Shown piece by piece: positions 1 through 8,541 of a DNA stretch of 64,000 nucleotides (positions within the stretch are counted from its first letter, which is position 1; each line of letters begins with the position of its first letter). The DNA comes from Verrucomicrobiota bacterium (lineage in GTDB: Bacteria; Verrucomicrobiota; Kiritimatiellia; CAIVKH01). Where the stretch lies: the NCBI GenBank assembly GCA_024233345.1, contig JACKPT010000013.1:1-64000 (forward strand), read 5' to 3'. Under the pieces are notes generated by a model. The model searched no databases and was not told the origin of the DNA. It was given only the letters and a program-made list of their open reading frames with translations. Both the position numbers and the translations under genes were made by a program.

Positions 1-438
1 GGTGACGATCATGCCCTCACCGGCAATCACTTCGGTGCCCGCACCGATCACCATGGAATGAAAGGTGCCGTCGGGGCCAGGTATCAGCGAGGCAATGCCA
101 TCCTGGACGCCAGGGTTGCCTGCGTGACCGATGCCGGCGATGCGGCCTTTTTTGATCCCGATGTCGGCCTTGACCACACCCAGAACCGGGTCGAGGATCA
201 GCGCATTGGTAATCACACAGTCCAACGAAACCGCACTGGTGGCGGTAGAGGATTGTCCCATGCCGTCGCGGATAACCTTGCCACCGCCAAATTTGACTTC
301 GTCACCATAGCCGGAGAGTTCCGCGATGAAGTCGCGTTCGACTTCGACCAGCAGCTCGGTGTCGGCGAGCCGGACCCGGTCACCCACGGTGGGTCCATAC
401 ATTTCAGCATAGGCTCGGCGGGAGAGGGTCTGGCTCAT
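1..438 (-). CDS. ureC: urease subunit alpha (UreC), N-terminal part
   Basis: This is the large catalytic subunit of urease, which hydrolyses urea to ammonia and carbamate at a dinuclear nickel site in the cytoplasm. Only the first 146 codons lie in the window, and the gene runs off the left edge. The translation starts MSQTLSRRAYAEMYGPTVGD, the usual UreC opening, and continues through the non-catalytic beta domain (GDEVKFGGGKVIRDGMGQ, then VITNALILDP and DIGIKKGRIAGIGHAGNP). The nickel ligands and carbamylated Lys lie beyond the edge. The ATG at 438 overlaps the ureB stop in an ATGA, so translation is probably coupled. It is the third gene of a ureABC operon. Family assignment is secure; completeness cannot be judged. 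Confidence 0.95.
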   Translation of the reverse strand, partial: MSQTLSRRAYAEMYGPTVGDRVRLADTELLVEVERDFIAELSGYGDEVKFGGGKVIRDGMGQSSTATSAVSLDCVITNALILDPVLGVVKADIGIKKGRIAGIGHAGNPGVQDGIASLIPGPDGTFHSMVIGAGTEVIAGEGMIVT

Positions 439-755
439 GTTTCTGGCTCCAGCTTGCCCTGTATTTTTGCCTGGAAACCATAGACCTCGCGGTGTCCGGT
501 ATAGGGCACGAGTTCAACCTCCCGGGTATCGCCGGGCTCGAAACGAACGGCGGTGCCGGAGGGAATGTTGAGCCGATAGCCGTGGGCGCTTTCCCGATCA
601 AACGACAGGGCATCGTTGACTTCATGAAAATGGTAGTGGCTGCCGACCTGGATGGGGCGGTCCCCGGTGTTGGCCACGGTGAGGGTGCGGGTTTCCCGTC
701 CGGCGTTGAGCAGGAGATCGGGAGCATTCGCGGGAATAAGTTCGCCGGGGTTCAT
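435..755 (-). CDS. ureB: urease subunit beta (UreB)
   Basis: This 106-residue small structural subunit of urease packs against UreC and shapes the oligomer. Recognisable features are the N-terminal MNPGELIPANAPDLLLNAG, the RPIQVGSHYHFHEVNDALSF motif and RFEPGDTREVELVPYTGHRE, all standard for UreB. The length matches stand-alone bacterial UreB proteins. The start overlaps the ureA stop by ATGA at 752-755, and its own stop overlaps the ureC start, so all three subunits appear to be translated as a coupled set. No accessory genes (ureDEFG) are visible; they would have to lie to the left of the window or elsewhere, since nickel insertion normally needs them. Confidence 0.96.
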   Translation of the reverse strand: MNPGELIPANAPDLLLNAGRETRTLTVANTGDRPIQVGSHYHFHEVNDALSFDRESAHGYRLNIPSGTAVRFEPGDTREVELVPYTGHREVYGFQAKIQGKLEPET

Positions 756-1054
756 GAGATGGGATGGTGAACGGTGACCAGTTTGGTGCCATCGGGGAAG
801 GTGGCTTCGACCTGAACTTCGGGTATCATCTCGGCTACGCCTTCCATGACATCGTCCCGGGTTAAGATTTTTGTGCCGGCCTTCATCAGGGACGCGACGG
901 ATTGGCCATCGCGGGCCCCTTCGAGAATTTCGGCACTGATCAGTGCGGTGGCTTCCGGGATGTTCAGCTTGACCCCCCGGGCCATTCGTTTGCGGGCCAA
1001 TTCAGCGGCAACAAACAACAGCAGCTTCTCCTGCTCTCTTGGGGTGAGGTGCAT
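752..1054 (-). CDS. ureA: urease subunit gamma (UreA)
   Basis: This 100-residue structural subunit is the first gene of the urease operon. The start is placed at the internal ATG of MHLTPREQEKLLLF, the conserved family N-terminus. An upstream in-frame ATG (1102) would add 16 residues with no family counterpart. Family motifs KLNIPEATALISAEILEGARDG and the C-terminal VQVEATFPDGTKLVTVHHPI are present. The 143-base gap to the divergent nuclease gene should carry the urease promoter, but I see no convincing sigma-70 box or Shine-Dalgarno next to 1054. The enzyme may use urea released by the agmatinase-family protein at 15342 (inference). Confidence 0.95.
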   Translation of the reverse strand: MHLTPREQEKLLLFVAAELARKRMARGVKLNIPEATALISAEILEGARDGQSVASLMKAGTKILTRDDVMEGVAEMIPEVQVEATFPDGTKLVTVHHPIS

Positions 1055-1197
1055 AGGGGATACTATGCCCCGGCGAGTGATCCGGATCAATGTGAAAGGC
1101 ATTCAGATCCGATGATGATTGGGTTGCCCGAACGTTTGGCGGCAGATCGGGCTTTACCGGATGAAACGTTTGACGTAGGTTATTCACAGGCATCGAG

Positions 1198-2043
1198 ATG
1201 AGACTTTACCTTGTCATGATAGGCCTCCTTGTTTGGGGCAGTTGCGGGGCTCTGGCCTGGGAACGCTTCGAAGGAGCCACCCTTGTTGCCGACCCCCGTA
1301 ATGATGGCGACAGTTTCAAGGTCAACCTGGGGGATCGCGAGGTCCGGGTCAGGCTGTATTTTGTGGATTGTCCGGAATCCTCCGGAACCTCCCCCTACCA
1401 GCGTCGCCGGATGCGGGAACAGGCCTATTATTGGGGTCTGGAAACCGTCGACCAAGTGATGGAAAACGGGCTGAACGCCAAACAATTCACCCATGACTTG
1501 CTCCTGTCAGGGCCATTTACGGTGTATACGTTGTTTGTTCCAACCCCGGGCAATGTCAAGGATCGCCGCTACTATTCCATGATTACCCTGAGTGATGGCC
1601 GGGATCTCGGAACCCTGCTGGTGGCCGAGGGTTTTGCCCGGGTCCATGGGGTGGTGCGGGAAACCCCGGACGGGGTGGGGGGGGGACCGTTTACGACGCT
1701 GCTGGAAGATATCGAGGCCTCGGCGATGCTGAAGCGCAACGGGGTCTGGGCGGATACCAACCCGGATCTGCTTGCCGATTTGCGGGCCCTGAGTCGAAAA
1801 CAGCATGAGGATGAGATCGAGCAGCATGCGGTATATGCGGCGCTGCTGCGGGAAGGCATCGATCCCAATCACGCCGATCAGGCAACGCTTGAAGCCTTGC
1901 CAGGCGTTGGTGAATCCCTGTCCCGGCAAATCCTGAAGCACCGTCCCTACAGCGATCTTCAGGACATGCTGCGGGTTCCGGGTATCGGGCCTTCCACCCT
2001 GAACCGGATGCGACCCCACCTGGTATTTTCCAAGGATTCCTGA
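1198..2043 (+). CDS. secreted thermonuclease-like protein with C-terminal helix-hairpin-helix
   Basis: The 281-residue protein has a signal peptide (about residues 1-20). A staphylococcal-nuclease (OB-fold) domain follows at about 25-170 and shows the family core VRVRLYFVDCPES, with the Arg/Asp/Pro/Glu arrangement, and LLVAEGFARVHG. The C-terminal 65 residues form a ComEA-type double helix-hairpin-helix: IDPNHADQATLEALPGVGES, then LRVPGIGPSTLNRMRP. This suggests an exported, DNA-binding nuclease for extracellular or periplasmic nucleic acid. It stands alone, divergent from urease and upstream of an OmpA-family gene. The domain fusion is seen directly in the sequence. The role in DNA uptake or in scavenging is inference. 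A catalytic Arg equivalent to SNase Arg87 is not obvious, so activity is not assured. Confidence 0.82.
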   Translation: MRLYLVMIGLLVWGSCGALAWERFEGATLVADPRNDGDSFKVNLGDREVRVRLYFVDCPESSGTSPYQRRRMREQAYYWGLETVDQVMENGLNAKQFTHDLLLSGPFTVYTLFVPTPGNVKDRRYYSMITLSDGRDLGTLLVAEGFARVHGVVRETPDGVGGGPFTTLLEDIEASAMLKRNGVWADTNPDLLADLRALSRKQHEDEIEQHAVYAALLREGIDPNHADQATLEALPGVGESLSRQILKHRPYSDLQDMLRVPGIGPSTLNRMRPHLVFSKDS

Positions 2044-2114
2044 GCGAAGCCTGGGTGGGGGATCGGCGGCGCGTGCGGCAACACCGGGCCGGCCTTCGGA
2101 GAAACCCTTTTCGA

Positions 2115-2143
2115 TTGCATTCACGACGAGTTCCCTCTATCAA
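2115..2143 (+). promoter_or_regulatory. candidate sigma-70 promoter of the OmpA-family gene
   Basis: A -35-like TTGCAT (2115-2120) and a -10-like TATCAA (2138-2143) are separated by 17 bases. They would place the start near 2150 and leave a leader of about 30 bases with a strong AGGAGG at 2166-2171. Each box matches the consensus at four of six positions, so this is a plausible call by eye only. Confidence 0.38.
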
Positions 2144-2178
2144 CATGCATCGAGTCAACACGTTGAGGAGGAATGATA

Positions 2179-3468
2179 ATGAAGATCATGCGCACTTGCT
2201 TTTTACTGGTACTGGGGACATGGCTGGCGGGGATTCAGGCTGTATCGGCCCAGTCGGAACGAAACCTCTTTGAGGAGGCTCCCTGGTATGCCGGGGTCGG
2301 GGTCAGTTTTTTTCAACTGGAGGGAGATTTGCCGATCAAGGACAGCTACGGCATCGGGCTCCGGCTCGGATATGACATGCACCAGTTTTTTGCGCTCGAA
2401 GGTGGGCTGGATCTGCTTCCCAGCATCAGCAAGAATGATATTCCCAACCGGTTCCAGCTTGAAGATGACACCTCGGCTTTTCGGTTGAGCCTCTCGGCCT
2501 TGGCGCACCTTCGCAATACCCACAATCTTCGTTGGGATCCCTACCTGGCCGTGGGCGGTTCCTGGACGCATTTTACGGATGACCTTGAAGATGGCGCGGA
2601 TGCCTTCGGTTTGGATGCCGGCGCCGGCCTCTTTTACCATTTCAACGACGTGTGGTCGGTCCGGGGTGATTACCGCCTGGGGATCGCCGGTTCGGATACC
2701 GAATTTGCCGGGATTGGGTTGGTGACGGTGAACTACCGCTGGGGTGCCGCAGTTCCGGCCAAATTGGCGGTCGCGGGGGGCGATATTGACAGTGATGGCG
2801 ATGGCTTGCTGGATTCCGAAGAGGCGAATCTGGGCACCAATCCGTTTGACCCCGATAGCGACAAGGATGGGTTGACGGACTTCCAGGAAGTGCGGACCCA
2901 CAAGACCGACCCCCTGAATCCCGACTCGGACTATGATGGACTGAACGACGGCTCGGAGGTGTTGATTTATACCACGAATCCTCTGGATCAGGATACCGAC
3001 GATGGCGGGGTCTATGACGGGCACGAGGTGATTGAGGACAAGACCGATCCCCTCGATCCCTCCGATGACCTGCAGGTCTTTCGCCTGGAGATTGAATTTG
3101 ATTATGACAAGGCGGACCTGCGGCCCCAGTACTATGAAGACCTGAATGCGGTGATCAAGGTGCTGGAAAGAGCCCCGGGGGCAACTGCGCGCATTGAAGG
3201 TCATGCGGATCGCCGCCCCACGTCCAAGCGGGCGTACAACCTGCGCCTGTCGGAGCGCCGGGCCAATGCGGTGCTCGACTATATTGCCGATCAGGGCGGC
3301 ATCGACCGTTCCCGGTTGACGGCCAAGGGCTATGGCTTCGATCAGCCGATCGCCCCGAATGATACCGAGGAAAACATGCAGAAGAACCGCCGCACGGAGA
3401 TCTATATCCGCCGCAGCGGAGATGCGGAGATCTCGACCAGTCGCGACGACATGGCGGTTCCGAAGTAA
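2179..3468 (+). CDS. OmpA-family outer-membrane protein with calcium-binding type-3 repeats
   Basis: This is a 429-residue cell-surface protein. It has a signal peptide ending near AVSA, then an eight-stranded-barrel-like N-terminal domain (about residues 30-190). An acidic linker of thrombospondin type-3-like repeats (DSDGDGLLDSEE, DSDKDGLTDFQE, DSDYDGLNDGSE) probably binds calcium. The C-terminal OmpA peptidoglycan-binding domain follows at about 300-415, with VLERAPGATARIEGHAD, LSERRANAVLDYI and GYGFDQPIAPNDTEENMQKNRR. It would anchor the outer membrane to the cell wall. The start is set at ATG 2179 because AGGAGG lies seven bases upstream. The in-frame ATG at 2173 is too close to that site. 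The gene is monocistronic as far as I can see. Confidence 0.9.
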   Translation: MKIMRTCFLLVLGTWLAGIQAVSAQSERNLFEEAPWYAGVGVSFFQLEGDLPIKDSYGIGLRLGYDMHQFFALEGGLDLLPSISKNDIPNRFQLEDDTSAFRLSLSALAHLRNTHNLRWDPYLAVGGSWTHFTDDLEDGADAFGLDAGAGLFYHFNDVWSVRGDYRLGIAGSDTEFAGIGLVTVNYRWGAAVPAKLAVAGGDIDSDGDGLLDSEEANLGTNPFDPDSDKDGLTDFQEVRTHKTDPLNPDSDYDGLNDGSEVLIYTTNPLDQDTDDGGVYDGHEVIEDKTDPLDPSDDLQVFRLEIEFDYDKADLRPQYYEDLNAVIKVLERAPGATARIEGHADRRPTSKRAYNLRLSERRANAVLDYIADQGGIDRSRLTAKGYGFDQPIAPNDTEENMQKNRRTEIYIRRSGDAEISTSRDDMAVPK

Positions 3469-3490
3469 CCCGAAGGACGAATGCCGGTGG

Positions 3491-3507
3491 CGGCCGGAGG
3501 CCGGTTT
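3491..3507 (+). terminator. weak hairpin after the OmpA-family gene
   Basis: A short GC stem (CGGCC / GGCCG, three-base loop) at 3491-3503 is followed by GTTTT, 23 bases after the stop codon. The stem is only five pairs and the T-run is short, so termination would be partial at best. Confidence 0.3.
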
Positions 3508-3579
3508 TGCCTGCGCAGAACGTTTCTCCGCAGGGTCTGACCGTGCCTTCCCGGTAAGTCCGGATTCGTGCATGAAGCC

Positions 3580-4725
3580 ATGAGGCGAAGACTCGAACAG
3601 CTTGAAGCGTATATTCTCAGTATCATTGAGGGTCGTCGCCGGGACAAGGCCGCCCTCGCCATCGGCGGGTTGCTTCGTTTGCTTTCCTACGTATTTGGCT
3701 CGGTGGTCCAATTACGCCTGTTCATGTATTCGAGCGGGATTTTGCGTCCACATACCCTGGGTTGCCAGGTCATCAGCATCGGCAACCTGACGGTGGGGGG
3801 GACCGGAAAAACCCCGATTGTGGAGGTGTTCGCCCGCAATCTTCAGAAGAGCGGGCGCAAGGTGGCGATTCTCAGTCGCGGTTATAAAAAGGACGAAAAG
3901 CCATGGATTGAGCGGGTATTTCGCGAGCACAAAACCCCGCCCCGGGTGGTCTCGGATGGGGAGCGCCTATTGCTCGACTCGGCGATGAGCGGCGATGAGC
4001 CCTTCATGCTCGCGAGTAACTTGCGGGATGTGGTGGTCATTGTGGACAAGGACCGGGTGAAAGCGGGAAAGTATGCCATCCGGGAATATGGTTGTGACAC
4101 CCTGATTCTGGATGACGGGTTTCAGTACCTGACCCTCAAACACCGGTTGGACATCGTTCTGGTGGATCGAACCAATCCGTTTGGCAATCGTCAGATGCTG
4201 CCCCGGGGTATTCTTCGTGAGCGGGTGCGCAACATCAAGCGGGCGGGTTTTATCTTCATCACCAAGTCCAATGGCGATGGCGCGGTTGAATTAAAAAAAC
4301 AGCTTCGGGAGCTCAATCCGAATGCGGAAATATCCGAATGCCGCCACAGCCCCAAGCATCTGCAGAATGTCTACACCAAGGAGCGGCTGCCGTTGGACGC
4401 CCTGAAGGGACTCAAGGTGGCCGCCGTGTCGGGTATCGCCATGCCCAAAGGATTTGAGGACGAGCTGATCCGTTTGGGCGCACAGGTGCTTTATCACAAG
4501 CGATACGCCGATCATCATCGCTATTCCCAGCAAGAGATACTCGATGTCATCAACCGGGGGCTGCAGCGGGAGGTGGATATGATTGTCACCACCGAGAAGG
4601 ATGCGGTGCGTTTTCCCATGATCGAACGGCTGGATGTGCCGATATGTTTTTTGCGGGTGGAGATCGAAATGTTAAGTGGAGCAAATGCGTTCAATGAATG
4701 GATCAACCGCATCTGCTTCCGCTGA
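3580..4725 (+). CDS. lpxK: tetraacyldisaccharide 4'-kinase (LpxK)
   Basis: LpxK phosphorylates the 4' position of the lipid A disaccharide at the inner-membrane face, giving lipid IVA. The 381-residue protein has an N-terminal membrane-associated helix, the Walker A ISIGNLTVGGTGKTP and the family motifs VAILSRGYKK, LILDDGFQYLTLKHRLDIVL and PRGILRE. The C-terminal KRYADHHRYSQQEI and VTTEKDAVRF segments are also typical. The size is normal for the family. Two starts are possible, GTG 3568 and ATG 3580, neither with a clear ribosome site; I chose the ATG. It opens an LPS assembly operon with a heptosyltransferase, a core glycosyltransferase and MsbA, and its end overlaps the next gene. Confidence 0.93.
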   Translation: MRRRLEQLEAYILSIIEGRRRDKAALAIGGLLRLLSYVFGSVVQLRLFMYSSGILRPHTLGCQVISIGNLTVGGTGKTPIVEVFARNLQKSGRKVAILSRGYKKDEKPWIERVFREHKTPPRVVSDGERLLLDSAMSGDEPFMLASNLRDVVVIVDKDRVKAGKYAIREYGCDTLILDDGFQYLTLKHRLDIVLVDRTNPFGNRQMLPRGILRERVRNIKRAGFIFITKSNGDGAVELKKQLRELNPNAEISECRHSPKHLQNVYTKERLPLDALKGLKVAAVSGIAMPKGFEDELIRLGAQVLYHKRYADHHRYSQQEILDVINRGLQREVDMIVTTEKDAVRFPMIERLDVPICFLRVEIEMLSGANAFNEWINRICFR

Positions 4726-5746
4726 TTTTCCGGAAGCCGATGGTCGGCTTCTGCTGGTCAGCCCCAACTGGATTGGGGACTGTGTGATGGCCATGCCGTC
4801 GATTCAGGCATGGCGGGCTGCCCACCCCTATCACCATCTGTCAATCCTGTGCCGTCCCGGAGTCGCGGATTTGTGGCGCATGCATGTCGCCCCGGACTCG
4901 GTTCTGGTGTATCGCAAGGGATGGACCACCACCTGGGAGTCGGTGCGCGAGCTTCGGGCTATGCGGTTCGATGCCTGTGTGATCTTTCCCAATTCATTTC
5001 GCTCGGCCTGGTTGCCGTGGGCCGGCCGCATCCCCAACCGGGCTGGGTTCCGGGGCCATTGGCGGCGCTGGTTGTTGACGGATGTTCGTCCGGCCGGTGA
5101 AGGCGACCATCGCCATCAGGCATGGGAGGGCTACCAGTTGTTCCATCTTCCCCGGCCTGAACAACTGCCTCCCCCGGCGCTCGCCGTGCCCGAGGCGGCG
5201 GTGACTGCGGCCGGGGAATGGCTGTCCGGGCATGGGGCGTACCGCTGGGTGGGGCTGATGCCGGGAGCGGCCCGCGGCCCCTCGAAACGATGGCCGTTGA
5301 ACTCCTTTCTCGCACTGGTTCGACGCTTGGTGGATGAGGCCAATGTGCGGATCGCCATCTGCGGCGGCCCCGACGATGCCGAGGCCTGCGAGGCGCTCGC
5401 CCGGGAGGCCGGCACGGCCGGTCGAAACCTGTGCGGGAAAACCGGGGTGTCCGAATGGGCGGCCATTCTCCAGCTCTGCGATGTGGTCGTCTGCAATGAT
5501 AGTGGCGGTATGCACCTGGCCGCTGCGGTGGGGGTGCCGGTGGTGGCCCTGTTTGGCCTGACCGATCCGGAGCGGACGGGTCCATTGGGCGGTCGCGCCA
5601 CCCTGCTTCGCGGCTCGGATCGGGGTGACCGGTCCATCGCCCGGCAGTCGATGGCAGCGGAGAAAGCACTCGCTTCCATCACCCCGCAAACGGTATATGA
5701 TGCAGTCATGTCGTGGATTCTGCGACCGGACCGGCCCCTTCAATGA
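4694..5746 (+). CDS. waaF: ADP-heptose:LPS heptosyltransferase II-like (GT9)
   Basis: This GT9-family enzyme would transfer heptose to the LPS inner core at the cytoplasmic face. Typical features are the N-terminal RLLLVSPNWIGDCVMAMPSI, central GLMPGAARGPSKRWPL and C-terminal VCNDSGGMHLAAAVGVPVVALFGLTDPERTGPLG, the last being the nucleotide-sugar site. Three in-frame starts compete (GTG 4676, ATG 4685, ATG 4694). A GGAG at 4678-4681 favours 4694, giving 350 residues. The gene overlaps lpxK by 32 bases and shares an ATGA with the next gene at 5743-5746. Members of this family (WaaC, WaaF, WaaQ) differ in acceptor; the WaaF label rests on overall resemblance. Confidence 0.86.
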   Translation: MNGSTASASADFPEADGRLLLVSPNWIGDCVMAMPSIQAWRAAHPYHHLSILCRPGVADLWRMHVAPDSVLVYRKGWTTTWESVRELRAMRFDACVIFPNSFRSAWLPWAGRIPNRAGFRGHWRRWLLTDVRPAGEGDHRHQAWEGYQLFHLPRPEQLPPPALAVPEAAVTAAGEWLSGHGAYRWVGLMPGAARGPSKRWPLNSFLALVRRLVDEANVRIAICGGPDDAEACEALAREAGTAGRNLCGKTGVSEWAAILQLCDVVVCNDSGGMHLAAAVGVPVVALFGLTDPERTGPLGGRATLLRGSDRGDRSIARQSMAAEKALASITPQTVYDAVMSWILRPDRPLQ

Positions 5747-6537
5747 CCAGACCCAACATATCAGCCTGTGTAACCACCTTTAATGAGGAGCGGAACATCG
5801 AACGCTGCCTCCGCAGCCTTAGCTGGTGCGACGAAATCGTGGTACTCGACAGCTTCAGCACCGACCGCACCCTGGAACTGGCCCGGCAATTCACGGACCG
5901 GGTCTATCAACATTCCTGGCTCGGGTATATCGGGCAGAAAAATCTGATCCGCAAGATGGCCAGTCATGAATGGCTGCTATTTGTGGATGCAGATGAAGAG
6001 GTGTCCCCGGATTTGCGGGCGGAGATCGAGGCGGTTTTTGCCTCCGATCCCTGGAAGTATGCCGGGTATGAGTTCCCCCGGGTGGTGCTCTATCTCGGGC
6101 GTTGGATCACCCATGGCGAGTGGTATCCGGATCTGAAGCTCCGGCTGTTTCAACGGGATAAAGGGCGCAGCGGCGGCCAGGAACCTCACGATCAGGTTTA
6201 TGTGCAGGGACCGGTTAAACGGCTCCGCGGACAACTCTACCACTATACATATGATAACCTGCATGACCACCTCGAGACGATCAATCGCTTTTCCAGTATT
6301 ACCGCCCGGGAGAAGCACCGGGAAGGGGAGCGCTTTGCCTGGATCGACTTCCTGTTTCGACCGATCATTCGCTTTCTTCGGGGGTATTTTTTGAAACGTG
6401 GGTTTGTGGATGGACGACGGGGTTTATTCATCGCCCTGATCAGTAGCTTTGGGGTGTTTCTGAAGTATGCCAAGTTGTGGGAGCTGGAGTGGGCGGAGCG
6501 AGCGTGCGGCGACAAACCGGAGGCGGAACCCTCATGA
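5743..6537 (+). CDS. family 2 glycosyltransferase of the LPS core (WaaE/KdtX-like)
   Basis: This is a 264-residue GT-A glycosyltransferase. It shows SACVTTFNEERNIERCLRSL, the DEIVVLDSFSTDRTLELA motif and the metal-binding LFVDADEEVSP. The GQEPHDQVYVQGPVKRLRG and LYHYTYDNLHDHLETINRFS segments are characteristic of the WaaE/KdtX family, which adds a glucose or related sugar to the inner core. ATG 5743 is preferred over upstream 5713 because it overlaps the previous stop as ATGA. The C-terminal hydrophobic helices (RPIIRFLRGYF, FIALISSFGVFLKY) suggest association with the inner membrane. It lies between the heptosyltransferase and MsbA in the same operon. The exact sugar and linkage cannot be read from the sequence. 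Confidence 0.85.
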   Translation: MTRPNISACVTTFNEERNIERCLRSLSWCDEIVVLDSFSTDRTLELARQFTDRVYQHSWLGYIGQKNLIRKMASHEWLLFVDADEEVSPDLRAEIEAVFASDPWKYAGYEFPRVVLYLGRWITHGEWYPDLKLRLFQRDKGRSGGQEPHDQVYVQGPVKRLRGQLYHYTYDNLHDHLETINRFSSITAREKHREGERFAWIDFLFRPIIRFLRGYFLKRGFVDGRRGLFIALISSFGVFLKYAKLWELEWAERACGDKPEAEPS

Positions 6538-8294
6538 GCGAACCGCAGTCCAAGGGGAGTATCAAGGCCTGGGCGACCTACCGTCGGTTGCTTGGTTATA
6601 CCTATGCCTATCGGGGGCGATTGCTGCTCGGTCTGTTGGCCGGCGTGGTGTATGGGGCTGCCAATGGCGGGTTGATGTGGGTGCTCAAGGGCGGACTCAA
6701 CAAGGTGTTTGATGTCGGCTCTGCTTCGATGCGGGATGCGGTGTTGTTCATGCTCTTGATTCCCCTGGTCGGTCTGGTGCGGGGGTTGGCTGAATATGCG
6801 AGCAAGTATTTTATTCAGTGGGTGGGCAACCGGGTGGTGATGGATCTTCGCGATGGGATGTTTGCGCATCTGAATCGACTCTCCCTTGGCTACTTTGTAC
6901 AGAGTCGAACCGGGGAAGTGATTTCCCGCACCACCAATGATACCACCGTGGTGCAGAGCGCGGTTTCCAACGTGGTCGAGGATCTGGCCAAGGAACCCAT
7001 GACCATTGTGGCCATGCTGGTATACATTCTGACCCTGAACCCGATGCTGGCATTGATCAGCCTGGTGCTGTTTCCGGTGTGCATTCTTCCGGTGGTCGCA
7101 TTTGGCAAGCGGGTGCGGCGGTATGCCCGGGAATCCCAGCAACGCATTGCCGACCTGGTTTCCATCCTCCAGGAAAGCGTGGCCTGTGTGCGGATTATCA
7201 AGGCGTTTGGCATGGAGGCATACGAGCAGCAGCGGTTCCACGATCAAAACGCGATGTTCTTTAACCGGATCATGAAGGTGACCAAAGCCCGGGCCGCGAT
7301 TGAGCCGATCATTGTGTTTATCTCCACCCTCGGGATCAGCCTGCTGCTGTTGTATGTGCGGGCGGTGCAAATGACCGCGGGGGAGTTCATCACCTTTGCC
7401 GGGGCGATGGTGATGCTCTATACCCCGGTTAAAAAGCTCAGCCGAATCCACTTGCAGGTCGAACAGGCTGCGGCCTCGGCCGAGCGGATTTTTGAGGTAT
7501 TGGATACCCCGGTGGAGGTCGAAGACCGAGCGGATGCGGTGACTTTTTCCGGTTCGGTCGATTCGATCGAGCTGCGGGATGTCAGCTTTGCCTATGTGGA
7601 TCATCCGGTCTTGCAGTCGATCCGGCTTGAAGTCCCCGCAGGAACCAGGGTGGCCCTGGTCGGCGGATCGGGGGCGGGCAAAACCACTCTACTCAGCCTG
7701 CTACCCCGATTTTATGATCCGGATTCCGGCGAGATTCTGATCAATGGCAGGGACCTGCGTGAATTTACCCTTGCCTCCCTGCGTCAACAGATCGGGCTGG
7801 TCACGCAGGATACGGTTCTCTTCAACGACACGGTGGCAAACAATATTGGCTATGGAACCGCCGGTGCCTCCCGGCAGGATATCGAGGCGGCCGCCCGCCG
7901 CGCCAATGCCCATGAGTTTATCATGGCCATGCCGGATGGCTATGAAACCATGATCGGCGAATTGGGTTCGCGCCTGTCGGGAGGGCAGCGTCAACGCCTG
8001 GCGATCGCCCGGGCGATTCTTCGTAACCCGCCGATTCTCCTGCTGGACGAGGCGACCAGTGCCCTCGACACCGAATCGGAACGGTTGGTTCAGGCCGCGC
8101 TGAATGAATTGATGCAGGGGCGAACGGTGTTTGCGATCGCCCATCGTCTGTCCACCATCACCCACTGCGATCTGATCCTGGTCATGGAGAAAGGGCGGAT
8201 TGTGGAACGCGGCACCCATGCTGAATTGCTCGCGGCCGCCGGGGCGTACAAACGCCTGTACGACCTGCAGTTCAAACCGGTTGAAGCATCATGA
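6534..8294 (+). CDS. msbA: MsbA-type ABC exporter, fused permease and ATPase
   Basis: This is a 586-residue half-transporter with six transmembrane helices (about residues 20-320) and a C-terminal ATPase. The ATPase shows Walker A (GGSGAGKTTLLSLL), the Q-loop (GLVTQDTVLFNDTV), the signature RLSGGQRQRLAIARA, Walker B (ILLLDEATSALD) and H-loop (FAIAHRLSTI). The homodimer would flip lipid A-core across the inner membrane. The context (lpxK, heptosyltransferase, core glycosyltransferase) supports that substrate over drug export. Start ATG 6534 overlaps the preceding stop as ATGA; the longer version from 6477 would extend back into the upstream gene. Its stop overlaps the following small gene in the same way. 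Confidence 0.92.
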   Translation: MSEPQSKGSIKAWATYRRLLGYTYAYRGRLLLGLLAGVVYGAANGGLMWVLKGGLNKVFDVGSASMRDAVLFMLLIPLVGLVRGLAEYASKYFIQWVGNRVVMDLRDGMFAHLNRLSLGYFVQSRTGEVISRTTNDTTVVQSAVSNVVEDLAKEPMTIVAMLVYILTLNPMLALISLVLFPVCILPVVAFGKRVRRYARESQQRIADLVSILQESVACVRIIKAFGMEAYEQQRFHDQNAMFFNRIMKVTKARAAIEPIIVFISTLGISLLLLYVRAVQMTAGEFITFAGAMVMLYTPVKKLSRIHLQVEQAAASAERIFEVLDTPVEVEDRADAVTFSGSVDSIELRDVSFAYVDHPVLQSIRLEVPAGTRVALVGGSGAGKTTLLSLLPRFYDPDSGEILINGRDLREFTLASLRQQIGLVTQDTVLFNDTVANNIGYGTAGASRQDIEAAARRANAHEFIMAMPDGYETMIGELGSRLSGGQRQRLAIARAILRNPPILLLDEATSALDTESERLVQAALNELMQGRTVFAIAHRLSTITHCDLILVMEKGRIVERGTHAELLAAAGAYKRLYDLQFKPVEAS

Positions 8295-8497
8295 ACCGGA
8301 TGAATCATCCAGGTGAACCCCGCGCCGGGAAGGCGGTGCGAGTCATCCTGTCCGTGATGATGGTGCTCATCGCCTTGGCCTGTGTGATGTCCTCCCTGCT
8401 TGCCCTGCGGTCCGGAGAGCTGGCCAGGGCCGCCTCGGTCTTTTTGGCTGGGCTGGTTTTTGTGGTCCTGATCGGATTGCGTCGGTTCCGCGTCTGA
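8291..8497 (+). CDS. small two-helix membrane protein of the LPS operon
   Basis: This is a 68-residue unrecognised protein that starts in an ATGA overlap with the msbA stop. After a polar, basic N-terminus it has two hydrophobic stretches, VRVILSVMMVLIALACVMSS and ARAASVFLAGLVFVVLIGLR, which fit two transmembrane helices in a hairpin. It ends with a basic RRFRV. The coupled start makes it a real gene, and its position suggests an accessory subunit or chaperone for lipid A-core export. No known family is evident to me. Confidence 0.72.
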   Translation: MNRMNHPGEPRAGKAVRVILSVMMVLIALACVMSSLLALRSGELARAASVFLAGLVFVVLIGLRRFRV

Positions 8498-8541
8498 CTC
8501 CGGGATCGCGGTTCGCTTACAGCCGACGGGACCGCGCGTGC

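Noticed and set aside
2203..3711. A 502-codon minus-strand frame opposite the OmpA-family gene
   Set aside because: It is a shadow of a gene with signal peptide, calcium-type repeats and OmpA domain, and has no plausible domain itself.
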